Shown here in pieces: positions 7,638 through 14,853 of a DNA stretch of 34,663 bases. This DNA comes from Patulibacter sp. (GTDB taxonomy: Bacteria > Actinomycetota > Thermoleophilia > Solirubrobacterales > Solirubrobacteraceae): assembly GCF_030655195.1 (NCBI RefSeq), contig NZ_JAURWA010000062.1, forward strand, positions 1 through 34,663. The letters run 5' to 3'. How positions within the stretch are numbered: the stretch's first letter is position 1; each line of letters starts with the position of its first letter. Under the pieces are notes generated by a model, which was not told where the DNA came from, made no database searches, and saw nothing but the letters and a program-made list of their open reading frames with translations. The position numbers and the translations under genes were made by a program.

Positions 7638-8738
7638 CTAGGCGACGTCGCGGAGCTTCTGGGCCTCCGCGAGGGACTGCAGCTTCTTCAGCGACTGGTT
7701 CTCGATCTGGCGGATCCGCTCACGCGTGACGTTGAAGCGGTGACCCACCTCGTCGAGGGTGCACGGCTTCTCGCCGCCGAGCCCGTAGCGCAGCTCGAGG
7801 ACACGGCGCTCGCGGTAGCTCAGGTTCTCCAGCGCCTCGCGGAGGTGCTCCTTCGTGAGGATCTCCGCCGCGCGCTCGTACGGGGACTCGGCGCGCTCGT
7901 CGGCGATGAACTGGCCGAACTCGGACTCCTCCTCGTCACCGACCGGCTTCTCGAGCGAGACCGGGGCCTGGGCGGAGCGCTTGATCGACTCGACCTCCTC
8001 GGGGTCGATGCCGGTGACTTCGGCGATCTCCTCCGGGGTGGGCTCGCGACCGAGCTCCGTGACGAGCTTGCGCTCGGCGCGGCCGATCTTGTTCAGCTTC
8101 TCGACGACGTGGACCGGGATGCGGATCGTCCGGGCCTTGTCGGCCAGGGCGCGGGCGATCGCCTGACGGATCCACCACGTGGCGTACGTGGAGAACTTGA
8201 AGCCCTTGCGGTAGTCGAACTTCTCCGCCGCGCGGACGAGACCCAGGGTGCCCTCCTGGATCAGGTCGAGGAACGGCAGGCCCTGGTTGCGGTAGTTCTT
8301 CGCGATCGAGACGACGAGGCGGAGGTTGGACTCCACCATCTTCTGCTTCGCGTCGAGGTCGCCGCGCTCGATGCGCTTGGCGAGGTCGACCTCCTCGGCG
8401 GCGGTCAGCAGCCGGACCTTGCCGATGTCCTTGAGGAACAGCTGGAGGCTGTCCGTCGTCATGTCGGGGCGGAGGTCCAGCGGCGTGGCGACGCGCTTCT
8501 TGCGCGTGCGCTTCTCCGGCGCCCGCTCGACCTGGTCGGCCTGGGCCGGATCGATCTCATCGACGAGCTCGATCTCGATCTTCTCGAGGTAGGTGTTGAG
8601 CTCCTCGACGTCGGAGTCGTCGAAGTCGAGCTCAGCGATCGCCTTCTTCACCTCGGCGTGCGTGAGCACGCCGAGCGTCTGGCCACGGTGGACCAGCGTC
8701 TTGACCTCTTCGAGTTCCTGGAGTTCGACTGCAGACAT
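7638..8738 (-). CDS. sigA: Principal-type (sigma-70 group 1/2) RNA polymerase sigma factor
   Basis: 366 aa. Residues 1-70 form a small region 1.1-like acidic helical domain ([24 protein letters not shown]), then a basic linker. Region 1.2 starts at [19 protein letters not shown]. Region 2 holds [26 protein letters not shown], the -10 recognition helix and the melting segment [13 protein letters not shown]. Regions 3 and 4 follow, ending with the -35 helix-turn-helix [20 protein letters not shown]. It directs RNA polymerase to housekeeping promoters. The presence of region 1.1-like sequence and full regions 2-4 argue for the primary sigma factor rather than an ECF type. A group 2 paralogue cannot be excluded without the rest of the genome. 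ATG 8738 begins [13 protein letters not shown]; the ribosome site is weak. It is monocistronic. Confidence 0.93.
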   Translation of the reverse strand: MSAVELQELEEVKTLVHRGQTLGVLTHAEVKKAIAELDFDDSDVEELNTYLEKIEIELVDEIDPAQADQVERAPEKRTRKKRVATPLDLRPDMTTDSLQLFLKDIGKVRLLTAAEEVDLAKRIERGDLDAKQKMVESNLRLVVSIAKNYRNQGLPFLDLIQEGTLGLVRAAEKFDYRKGFKFSTYATWWIRQAIARALADKARTIRIPVHVVEKLNKIGRAERKLVTELGREPTPEEIAEVTGIDPEEVESIKRSAQAPVSLEKPVGDEEESEFGQFIADERAESPYERAAEILTKEHLREALENLSYRERRVLELRYGLGGEKPCTLDEVGHRFNVTRERIRQIENQSLKKLQSLAEAQKLRDVA

Positions 8739-9062
8739 ATATGAGGCGTCCCATCGGAGCCCCGCCGTGGCCACGGCGGGACAGAAAATGCATAAGAGAA
8801 GAGGAGTGCGTCGGCCGTATCGAGTGATAGGCGCAAGCGGCCCAGGCTACCGACAGCGTCCTGAGACTCTACCACGCCCGGTGCACCGCTCTCCCGCGTT
8901 CGGCGCGGGGAGGGCGACGGGCGAGGCGTCGTCTCCCATCACTACACCCGCCGCACGCAAAAGGTGCACGCCGATGGCCGAATTCGTCATCGAGGGCCGT
9001 TCGTGTGCGGTATCGCACGCGTCGAGGCGTCCGAGCGACGCATGCGCCACCATCCACGCACG
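8739..9062. other. 324-bp intergenic region between divergent sigma-factor and Lys/Ala-rich genes
   Basis: The half nearest the sigma gene is unusually AT-rich for this window (TTATGCATTTTCTG on the minus strand) and holds a 20-bp palindrome at 8761-8780. It is the leader/promoter region of the sigma gene. The other half contains a small inverted repeat GTGCG-gtat-CGCAC at 9005-9018 and no convincing gene. A convincing -35/-10 pair could not be assigned for either gene. Confidence 0.6.
8761..8780. promoter_or_regulatory. Perfect 20-bp palindrome in the sigma-factor leader
   Basis: CCCGCCGTGG joined directly to its reverse complement CCACGGCGGG forms a perfect palindrome, 22 nt upstream of the sigma-factor ATG. 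In RNA it would make an 8-bp stem with a GGCC loop. It is flanked by an AT-rich CATTTTCTGT on the upstream side. It may be a protein operator, a transcription-start-proximal hairpin affecting stability, or an attenuator. Confidence 0.5.
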
Positions 9063-9722
9063 ATGGCCGACGCGGACGAGTCCCAGGACCAGGCACCGAG
9101 CGAGGGCGTCCTGGGCAACCTCCCGGCGACGCGTCCCGGTCGGCGCAGCACGCGACGGGCGGGGTCCGGCGACGACGGCGGAGGCCCCGAGGGCGACTCG
9201 ACGGGGTCGTCGACCCGCAGGGCGGGCGGCGGCGCCGCGAGGACGAAGCCCGTGAGCAGGGCCAAGGCCGCGACGGGGACGAAGCCGGCCGCCGAGTCCA
9301 CGTCCGCCGCGAAGGCGAAGGCCGCGGCCAAGCCGAAGGCCGTGGCCAAGCCGAAGGCCGTGGCCAAGACCAAGCCCGCCGCCAAGACCAAGCCCGCGGC
9401 CAGAGCCACGTCCGCCGCCAAGGCGAAGCCCGGCGCCAAGGCCACCTCCGCCGCAGGGGCAGAGCCGGCGGCCAAGTCCAAGACCGCCGCCAAGGCGAAG
9501 CCCGCGGCGCGTCCTTCGCGCGGGACCCCCCGGACGCCCGCCCCCGCGGACGCCGCCCCGCCCCGGGCCGAGGCGCCGACGCCCCGTTCCGGATGGGCGA
9601 CGCCCGTTCCGGAGACCGAGGAGCAGGGCCACGGCCTGAGCGTCGGGGGCCTCGTGGGAGGCGCCGCGAAGCAGGGCGACAAGGTCGTGCGCGGCGTCCT
9701 GAAGCGCCTCGGCCGGCGCTGA
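9063..9722 (+). CDS. Lys/Ala/Pro-repeat basic protein, histone H1-like
   Basis: 219 aa. Residues about 1-60 are acidic to mixed; residues 60-155 are almost only Lys, Ala, Pro, Thr and Ser in repeated AAKPKAV and AKTKPAAK units, encoded by 18-bp DNA repeats. A non-repetitive C-terminus follows: GWATPVPETEEQGHGLSVGGLVGGAAKQGDKVVRGVLKRLGRR in segments from about residue 178 onward. The middle resembles the Lys/Ala tails of histone H1-like proteins and of actinobacterial HU (HupB), suggesting nucleic-acid binding, but no HU fold is present. The C-terminal Gly-rich amphipathic piece may be a separate interaction motif. The start is uncertain: ATG 9042 and GTG 8964 are in frame upstream. Function is unknown; nucleoid association is inference. 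Confidence 0.65.
   Translation: MADADESQDQAPSEGVLGNLPATRPGRRSTRRAGSGDDGGGPEGDSTGSSTRRAGGGAARTKPVSRAKAATGTKPAAESTSAAKAKAAAKPKAVAKPKAVAKTKPAAKTKPAARATSAAKAKPGAKATSAAGAEPAAKSKTAAKAKPAARPSRGTPRTPAPADAAPPRAEAPTPRSGWATPVPETEEQGHGLSVGGLVGGAAKQGDKVVRGVLKRLGRR
9324..9395 (+). repeat. 18-bp tandem repeats inside the Lys/Ala-rich gene
   Basis: Four consecutive 18-bp units with few differences (9324, 9342, 9360, 9378), for example GCGGCCAAGCCGAAGGCC then GTGGCCAAGCCGAAGGCC. They encode the six-residue AAKPKA/VAKTKP periodicity. Copy number is likely to vary between strains. Confidence 0.8.
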
Positions 9723-9815
9723 GCCGGCCTCCCGGACCGACCGCCGGCGCCGCCGGCCCGCCGCCCTCCGACCCCGCCCGGGGCCCGTGGCGACGCCGGG
9801 GACGTCTGCCATACT

Positions 9816-9975
9816 TCGCGACGCCGAGCGCGGGACGACCTGTTCGACCCGCGGCGGGGGACCCACTGCGAGCAGCCTGAAGAGGCCGCTCGTCGGGGCG
9901 AATCGGACCGTCTTCTGGTCCGTAGCGCACTCGTTCAGCGCGAGCCCGACAGCTCACCCCGTAGGCACGGAACGA
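9816..9975 (+). ncRNA. c-di-AMP riboswitch (ydaO/yuaA class)
   Basis: Several consensus blocks of the ydaO aptamer appear in order and spacing: GGGGGACCCA at 9856-9865, GGGGCGAATC at 9895-9904, and GAGCCCGACAGCTCACCCCG followed by TAGGC at 9942-9966. The aptamer ends about 20 nt before the GTG start of an RlpA-like secreted protein. In actinobacteria this class typically precedes genes for cell-wall remodelling proteins, and c-di-AMP binding usually turns expression off. No terminator is seen between the aptamer and the gene, so control may act on translation start or through alternative pairing. The exact 5' end is estimated from CATACT at 9810-9815 as a possible -10 element. Confidence 0.9.
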
Positions 9976-9991
9976 GAACCAACTGGATGAC

Positions 9992-10804
9992 GTGATCGCA
10001 CCCTTCTCCGTGCGGCGCACGGCCCTCGCCGGCCTGCTGACGCTGCTCGTACTCCCCACCACCGCCCTGGCCGCGGACGCCCCCACGGGCGGCCTCGACG
10101 CCTCGACGACCCCGGCGGCCGGCACCCCGGCCGCCCCGGCGACCGCGCCGGTCCCGGCCGTCCCGACCCGGGCGTCCGCCCAGCTCGCGGGCGCGGGCAC
10201 CTGGAGCGCCGTGCCCTCCGCCGGCACCGGCTCGCCCCTGCGGGTCACCGGCAGCTTCGTGAAGAGCCTCGCGGACCGCCGCGTCCGCGTCGAGCGTCGT
10301 ACGCCCTCCGGTCGCTGGCAGCAGGCCACGACCGCCCGCGTGCGGTCGACCGGCCGGTTCGCGGCGGTCTGGAGGACGCGGTCCACCCGGGTGCACGAGC
10401 TCCGCGTGGTGCTCGTCCCCGTCCCCGCGCGCTCCGGCGACACCGCCAGCTCCCGGTCGACCGCCGACGTCCCGTCCGTCCGCATCGCCGTCCTCGGCCG
10501 GGCGAAGGCCACGTGGTACGGGCCCGGCTTCTACGGCCGGACGACGGCGTGCGGCGTCACGCTGCAGAAGGACACCGTCGGCGTCGCCCACCGCACCCTC
10601 CCCTGCGGGACGCAGGTCGAGATCCGGCGCGGCGGCAGGAGCGTCGTGGTCCCCGTCATCGATCGCGGACCGTTCGCCAACGGCGCCACCTTCGACCTGA
10701 CGAAGGCCGCCGCGGACGGGATCGGCGTCGACGGGGTGAACCCGGTCTCGTTCGTCCAGCGCGACGACCTCCCCCGCGTCGCCACCCCGTCCTCCGCCCG
10801 CTGA
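9992..10804 (+). CDS. Secreted RlpA-like double-psi beta-barrel protein
   Basis: 270 aa from a GTG start. A Sec signal peptide spans residues 1-28 (RRTALAGLLTLLVLPTTALAAD), followed by an Ala/Pro/Thr linker to about residue 65. Residues 70-165 look like a beta-sandwich domain. The double-psi beta-barrel occupies about 172-255: ATWYGPGFYGRTTACGVTL, LPCGTQVEI, VPVIDRGPF and FDLTKAAAD. This pattern is shared with RlpA-type septal lytic transglycosylases and resuscitation-promoting-factor-associated barrels; two Cys (ACG and PCG) could form a disulfide. The glycan cleavage activity is inferred, not certain. Expression is under the c-di-AMP riboswitch immediately upstream, linking it to turgor and wall homeostasis. 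It ends 123 bp before glpX. Confidence 0.87.
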   Translation: MIAPFSVRRTALAGLLTLLVLPTTALAADAPTGGLDASTTPAAGTPAAPATAPVPAVPTRASAQLAGAGTWSAVPSAGTGSPLRVTGSFVKSLADRRVRVERRTPSGRWQQATTARVRSTGRFAAVWRTRSTRVHELRVVLVPVPARSGDTASSRSTADVPSVRIAVLGRAKATWYGPGFYGRTTACGVTLQKDTVGVAHRTLPCGTQVEIRRGGRSVVVPVIDRGPFANGATFDLTKAAADGIGVDGVNPVSFVQRDDLPRVATPSSAR

Positions 10805-10927
10805 GGGCGCCGGGCGTGCCCTCGCGCGCCTCAGGTCCATAAGCTGCCCGGCACCGCGGTCCGGGCCCGCCCGGCCGTCATCGTCGCCGCCTCCGCGCCG
10901 GCACCCACCTCAGACGACCGAGAGCGC

Positions 10928-11917
10928 ATGACCACCACGCCCGACCGCACCCTCGCCATGGAGCTCGTCCGCACGACGGAGGCGGCCGCGCTGGCGGCCT
11001 CCCGTCTTGCCGGCCGCGGCGACAAGATCGCCGCCGACCAGGCGGCCGTCGACGGCATGCGCCACGTCCTGGAGTCCGTCGCCATGGACGGCGTCGTCGT
11101 CATCGGCGAGGGCGAGAAGGACGAGGCGCCGATGCTCTACAACGGCGAGTCCGTGGGCAACGGCGAGGGCCCGCAGGTCGACATCGCCGTCGACCCCCTC
11201 GAGGGCACGACGCTGACCGCCAAGGGGCAGCCCAACGCGCTGGCCGTCATCGCGATCGCCCCGCGCGGCTCGATGTTCGACCCGGGTCCGTGCGTCTACA
11301 TGGAGAAGCTCGCCGGCGACCGCGACATCGCCGACCTGCTCGACCTCGACCGCCCCGTCGTCGAGACGATCGGCCTCGTCGCCGAGCGGCGCAAGAAGGA
11401 CGTCTCCGAGGTCCTCACCGTCGTCCTGGACCGCCCCCGCCACCAGGAGCAGATCGAGGCGATCCGCGCCGCCGGCGGCAAGGTCCGCCTGATCTCGGAC
11501 GGCGACGTCGCCGGCTCGCTGCTGGCCGTCATGGACGAGTCCGCGGTCGACCTGCTCTGGGGCATCGGCGGCACGCCGGAGGGCGTCATCTCCGCCGCCG
11601 CGATCAAGTGCCTGGGCGGCGCGCTCGTCGGCCGGCTGTACCCGCGCAACGCCGCGGAGCGCCAGGCGGCCGTGGCCGGCGGCTACGACCTGGACCAGCA
11701 GCTCACGCAGGACACGCTGGTCAACGCGGACCAGTGCATGTTCTCGGCCACCGGCGTCACGGACGGCGAGCTCCTGCAGGGCGTCCGACGCACCCCGCGC
11801 GGTGGCGCCACCACCGAGTCGGTCGTCATGCGCGCCGGCTCGGACACCGTCCGCCGCGTGCACGCCACGCACCGCCGCCTCAAGCTCGCCGACATGCCGG
11901 GCTACGGCATCTCGTGA
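10928..11917 (+). CDS. glpX: Class II fructose-1,6-bisphosphatase
   Basis: 329 aa, the usual GlpX length. Converts fructose 1,6-bisphosphate to fructose 6-phosphate in gluconeogenesis. Visible motifs are GEGEKDEAPMLY (60-71) and DIAVDPLEGTT (85-95), which carry the metal and phosphate ligands, and WGIGGTPEGV near residue 210. GlpX is the main bisphosphatase in actinobacteria. The start ATG lies in a C-rich leader without a strong ribosome site. The gene is followed by a stem-loop flanked by a 28-nt direct repeat and converges on the next gene. Functionally it opposes the pfkA product at 25.5 kb and feeds the pgi reaction of the downstream operon. Confidence 0.96.
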   Translation: MTTTPDRTLAMELVRTTEAAALAASRLAGRGDKIAADQAAVDGMRHVLESVAMDGVVVIGEGEKDEAPMLYNGESVGNGEGPQVDIAVDPLEGTTLTAKGQPNALAVIAIAPRGSMFDPGPCVYMEKLAGDRDIADLLDLDRPVVETIGLVAERRKKDVSEVLTVVLDRPRHQEQIEAIRAAGGKVRLISDGDVAGSLLAVMDESAVDLLWGIGGTPEGVISAAAIKCLGGALVGRLYPRNAAERQAAVAGGYDLDQQLTQDTLVNADQCMFSATGVTDGELLQGVRRTPRGGATTESVVMRAGSDTVRRVHATHRRLKLADMPGYGIS

Positions 11918-11918
11918 C

Positions 11919-12020
11919 CGGGTGACCGGAGCCGCGGCGCAGTGGGGAGCGGTCCGGCCCCGCGTCGCTCCGGGCGGGGCCCGGCCCCCTCTCGGGTGAC
12001 CGGAGCCGCGCCGCGGTGGG
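11919..12020. repeat. Imperfect 28-nt direct repeat flanking a stem-loop
   Basis: Copies at 11919-11946 and 11993-12020 share CGGGTGACCGGAGCCGCG exactly, then 8 of the remaining 10 bases. They bracket the putative bidirectional terminator between glpX and the convergent minus-strand gene. The first copy starts at the base right after the in-frame TGA begins to be left (2 nt after the glpX stop). Confidence 0.75.
11954..11984. terminator. Bidirectional terminator-like hairpin between convergent genes
   Basis: CCGGCCCCGC and GCGGGGCCCGG can pair over about 10 bp with one bulged C and a 10-nt loop. It lies between the stop of glpX (+) and the stop of the membrane-anchored protein gene (-). There is no T-run. 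Confidence 0.5.
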
Positions 12021-12039
12021 TCGCGGCCGGGCGCCGTCG

Positions 12040-12846
12040 CTAGCCGCCGAGGCCGCGCGGGGTGCCGCGCGGCCCGGGCTCGCGGGACTCGCGCACCCCG
12101 CCCCGCGGGATCCGCTCAGGGGCGGGCACCTCGTCCTCGTCGGCGGCCGCGTCGACGGCCGCCGCGAAGCGCCCGATCTTCGACGGCGCCAGGTCCGCCC
12201 GGGCGAGCGAGCGGATGAAGCCGTAGGCCAGGAGCACGTGGTACCGCGACTGCGTGTGCTTGTAGACGAGGTACGCCAGGCCCGAGTTCATCGTCGGGTA
12301 GAAGCCCGACACCTCGAGCTCGACGTACGTGCGGCTCAACGGCTGCTCGTCCGTGCCGACGCCGTCGCGCCGGTGGACCTCGATCTCGAGGTAGCCGCGG
12401 CCGCGGCCCTTGCGCGAGATCAGCAGGCCGCGGTCGATCGGCCAGCGGACGACGCCGTGGGTCTCGCCGAACTCGTACTCCGGCTCGGAGAAGCCCAGGA
12501 GCGGCAGATGGCGGCTGAGGAAGCACACGTAGCGACCGCGGTCGTCGTAGTAGACCCGCACCAGGCCGAGCGAGAAGCGCTCCATGTAGAGCCAGTAGGA
12601 CCGCGCGAGCCGCTCGAGGTGCTGCGTGGACCAGATCCCGTCCAGGCGCTCGGTGGGCGTCGTGATCGACGCCGTCTGGATCGAGTAGACCGCTCCGGTC
12701 TGCACGTCGAGGCCCGTGTGGTCGACGAGCCGGCCCACGGCGATCCCCTCGCGCCGCTCGGCGGCGTGCAGGCGCGCGCGGGTCACTTTGATCGCCACGT
12801 AGGTGGTGACCACCATCACGATCGCGATCAGGGGGACGAACGGCAT
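12040..12846 (-). CDS. Unrecognised 268-aa membrane-anchored protein
   Basis: No family recognised. Residues 3-20 (FVPLIAIVMVVTTYVAIKV) form one N-terminal membrane helix followed by a basic stretch, so the bulk is probably cytoplasmic or signal-anchored. Residues 35-230 are a compact aromatic-rich domain (LARSYWLYMERFSLGLVRVYYDD, RYVCFLSRHLPLLGF, YVELEVSGFYPTMNSGLAYLVYKHTQSRYHVLLAYG). The last 40 residues are Pro/Arg/Gly-rich and likely disordered. ATG 12846 is chosen because it opens directly on the membrane helix and has CAGGACG upstream; longer frames run into unrelated sequence. It lies downstream of the SDR-type gene on the same strand, separated by a strong hairpin, so it probably has its own promoter (TTGACT at about 12857-12862 on the minus strand may be a -35). 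Confidence 0.75.
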   Translation of the reverse strand: MPFVPLIAIVMVVTTYVAIKVTRARLHAAERREGIAVGRLVDHTGLDVQTGAVYSIQTASITTPTERLDGIWSTQHLERLARSYWLYMERFSLGLVRVYYDDRGRYVCFLSRHLPLLGFSEPEYEFGETHGVVRWPIDRGLLISRKGRGRGYLEIEVHRRDGVGTDEQPLSRTYVELEVSGFYPTMNSGLAYLVYKHTQSRYHVLLAYGFIRSLARADLAPSKIGRFAAAVDAAADEDEVPAPERIPRGGVRESREPGPRGTPRGLGG

Positions 12847-12887
12847 CGTCCTGCAGTCAACCAGTCGGGGACCGGGAGGAGGTCGCA

Positions 12888-12909
12888 CGGTGCTCCGGGG
12901 GGAGCACCG
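12888..12909 (-). terminator. Strong hairpin after the SDR-type gene
   Basis: CGGTGCTCC-GGGG-GGAGCACCG is a perfect 9-bp stem with a GGGG loop, 8 nt beyond the stop codon on the minus strand. It is one of the longest perfect stems in the window and well placed as a terminator, though without a T-tract. Confidence 0.6.
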
Positions 12910-12917
12910 GCCGGGCC

Positions 12918-13835
12918 TCAGGCCCCGGCGATGGCTTCGGCGACGGCGACGTCGAAGCCGAGCGGCCGGTCGTTGACGCCCTCGGGCGGCGGCGTCGAGA
13001 CGATCATCTCCGCGCGCAGGCCCTCGACGAGCGGGCGCACCAGCGGGTACTCGACCCCGCCGAACAGGCTCACCCAGAGCGACGACAGGCGCGGGGTCAT
13101 GAACGGCACCGGCACCATCGGCGGCCGGCGGCGCTGCAGGGCGTCGGCGGTCCGCAGCATCATCTCGCGGTAGGTCAGGACCTCGGCGCCGCCGAGCTCG
13201 ACCTCGTCCGGCACGCCGTCGACCTCGCCGAGCGCGCGCAGGGCGGACGTCGCGTCGCGCGCGGCGATCGGCTGGCTCCGGGTGCCGACCCACTCGGGGC
13301 AGATCATCACCGGCAGGCGGCTGACGAGGTGCCGGAGGATCACGAACGACTGGCTGTCGGACGCGATCACCATCGCGGCGCGCGCGTGCACGGGCTCCGG
13401 CACGTGGGCGGCGAGGATCTTGGCGACCTCGGCCCGGCTCTGCAGGTGGTGGGACTCCTCGGCGTTCTTGCCGCCGAGGCCCCCGAGGTAGATGACCCGC
13501 CGCACGCCGGCCCTCTCGGCCGCCTCGCCGAACTGCCGCGCGCCGCGGCGGTCCAGGTCGGCGAAGTCGCCCTTGTTGCCCCGGCCCATCGCGTGGATGA
13601 GGTAGTAGGCGACGTCGACCCCCTCGAGGGCCGCGTCCAGGCCGGTGCCGGCGAAGACGTCGCCCTTGACCACCCCGACGCCCGCAGGCAGGTCCGCGCC
13701 GTCGGGGTTGCGGACCAGCGCGCGCACCGCGGGGGCGCGCGGCTCACGCGCGAGCAGCGCCGGCAGCAGCCGGCCGCCGATGGCACCGGTCGCGCCGGTC
13801 AGGAGGATCCGCTCGGGCACCGTGCTCTGCACCAT
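12918..13835 (-). CDS. NAD(P)-binding atypical SDR (NmrA/complex I 39-kDa-like)
   Basis: 305 aa. The N-terminus has a Rossmann nucleotide-binding loop, ILLTGATGAIGGRLLPALL, with VRALVRNP at the second strand and DVAYYLIHAMG at the typical mid-domain position. This is characteristic of atypical/extended SDR proteins such as NmrA-like or ubiquinone-reductase-associated ones. The classical YxxxK pair is not evident, so it may be a redox sensor or reductase of unknown substrate. ATG 13835 is chosen because TAGTCT lies exactly 6 nt upstream; a GTG one codon earlier is in frame. It is divergent from the sugar kinase that opens the carbon operon, with about 97 bp between. Confidence 0.85.
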   Translation of the reverse strand: MVQSTVPERILLTGATGAIGGRLLPALLAREPRAPAVRALVRNPDGADLPAGVGVVKGDVFAGTGLDAALEGVDVAYYLIHAMGRGNKGDFADLDRRGARQFGEAAERAGVRRVIYLGGLGGKNAEESHHLQSRAEVAKILAAHVPEPVHARAAMVIASDSQSFVILRHLVSRLPVMICPEWVGTRSQPIAARDATSALRALGEVDGVPDEVELGGAEVLTYREMMLRTADALQRRRPPMVPVPFMTPRLSSLWVSLFGGVEYPLVRPLVEGLRAEMIVSTPPPEGVNDRPLGFDVAVAEAIAGA

Positions 13836-13841
13836 CACCGC

Positions 13842-13847
13842 AGACTA
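13842..13847 (-). promoter_or_regulatory. -10-like hexamer for a leaderless SDR-type gene
   Basis: On the minus strand TAGTCT is followed by GCGGTG and ATG (6-nt spacing). No Shine-Dalgarno is visible. Confidence 0.5.
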
Positions 13848-13932
13848 CGTGCGCGTCCGTCCAATGGTTGCTGCCCGGGAACTTCACCTGCGGACAGCGA
13901 GGCTGCCGTGGGGATGTGCGAACCTCGCCGGG

Positions 13933-14853
13933 ATGGATCGCACGGCCCGGACAGCGGGAGTCGACGTCGGCGGGACCAAGGTCGCGGTCGGCCTGCTCGA
14001 CGGCACAACCCTCACCCCACGAGGACTCGAACCCACCGAGGTCCACGACCCGGAGGCGCTGCTCGCGCAGATCAGCCGTCTGGTCGGTGAGCTCGGCCCG
14101 GTCGAGGCCGTCGGGATCGGCGTCCCGTCGGTCGTGCGGATCTCCGACGGCCGGGTCGTCTCGAGCGCCAACATCGACGCGTTCCGCGACGTCGCGCTGC
14201 GGGACGAGCTCGCCTCGCGGCTGGGCGTCCCGGTGCACGTCGACAACGACGCCAACCTCGCGGCCCTGTCGGAGGCGTGGGGCGACGACCTCGAGCTCCT
14301 CCACGAGTCCCTCGTGTGCGTCACCGTCGGCACCGGCATCGGCGGCGGAGCGGTGCTCGGCGGCCACCCGCTGCACGGGGCACGGACGTCGGCCTTCGAG
14401 CTGGGGCACCTGACCGTCGGCGCCGACCTCACCGACGGCGCGCCCCCGGCCGGCGACGCACCGCTGCCGAGCTCCCTGGAGCACTGGGCCAGCGGACGTG
14501 CGCTGGACCGGCTGGCCCGCGAGCGCGGCTTCGACGGCGGCCCCGCCCTGACCGACGCCGCGCAGTCCGGCGATGCGCGCGCCGTCGACGCCCTGCGGAT
14601 CCTCGGCGAGCGCCTCGGCGTCGGCATCGCCGCCGTCGTCACGCTGCTGGAGCCCGAGGTCGTCGTCGTGGGCGGCGGCGTCTCCCGCGCCGGCGAGCTC
14701 CTCGTCGGGCCCGCACGCGAGGCCGCCCGCCGCCTGCTGCTGCCCGGCCTGGGCGCCGACACCGAGATCCGCGTCGCGCACCACGGGCCCCAGGCGGGCC
14801 TGCGCGGCGCCGCCCTGCTCGCCCGACTCGAGGAGTCCCCCACCGATGCCTGA
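13933..14853 (+). CDS. ROK-family sugar kinase, probable glucokinase
   Basis: 306 aa. Phosphate-binding DVGGTK at residues 11-16; catalytic Asp106 in DNDAN; ATP-site GTGIGGG (133-139); sugar-binding ELGH (156-159). ROK proteins phosphorylate glucose or related sugars with ATP, or act as repressors; there is no DNA-binding domain here, and position at the head of a pentose-phosphate operon favours glucokinase. The zinc motif CxCGxxGCLE that normally follows ExGH is absent: residues 160-184 are Asp/Pro/Ala-rich with no Cys, and the protein has a single Cys (129). Start ATG 13933 opens directly on the phosphate loop; a weaker GAACCT lies 7 nt upstream. The 3' end overlaps pgi by 8 nt. Glucose, mannose and fructose substrates cannot be separated. 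Confidence 0.88.
   Translation: MDRTARTAGVDVGGTKVAVGLLDGTTLTPRGLEPTEVHDPEALLAQISRLVGELGPVEAVGIGVPSVVRISDGRVVSSANIDAFRDVALRDELASRLGVPVHVDNDANLAALSEAWGDDLELLHESLVCVTVGTGIGGGAVLGGHPLHGARTSAFELGHLTVGADLTDGAPPAGDAPLPSSLEHWASGRALDRLARERGFDGGPALTDAAQSGDARAVDALRILGERLGVGIAAVVTLLEPEVVVVGGGVSRAGELLVGPAREAARRLLLPGLGADTEIRVAHHGPQAGLRGAALLARLEESPTDA

Noticed and set aside
8974..9255. 94-codon plus-strand frame starting MAEFVIEGRS with AAGGTG 8 nt upstream
   Set aside because: It overlaps the Lys/Ala-rich gene in another frame and becomes Arg/Ala/Thr-rich shadow; only the first about 25 codons look plausible.
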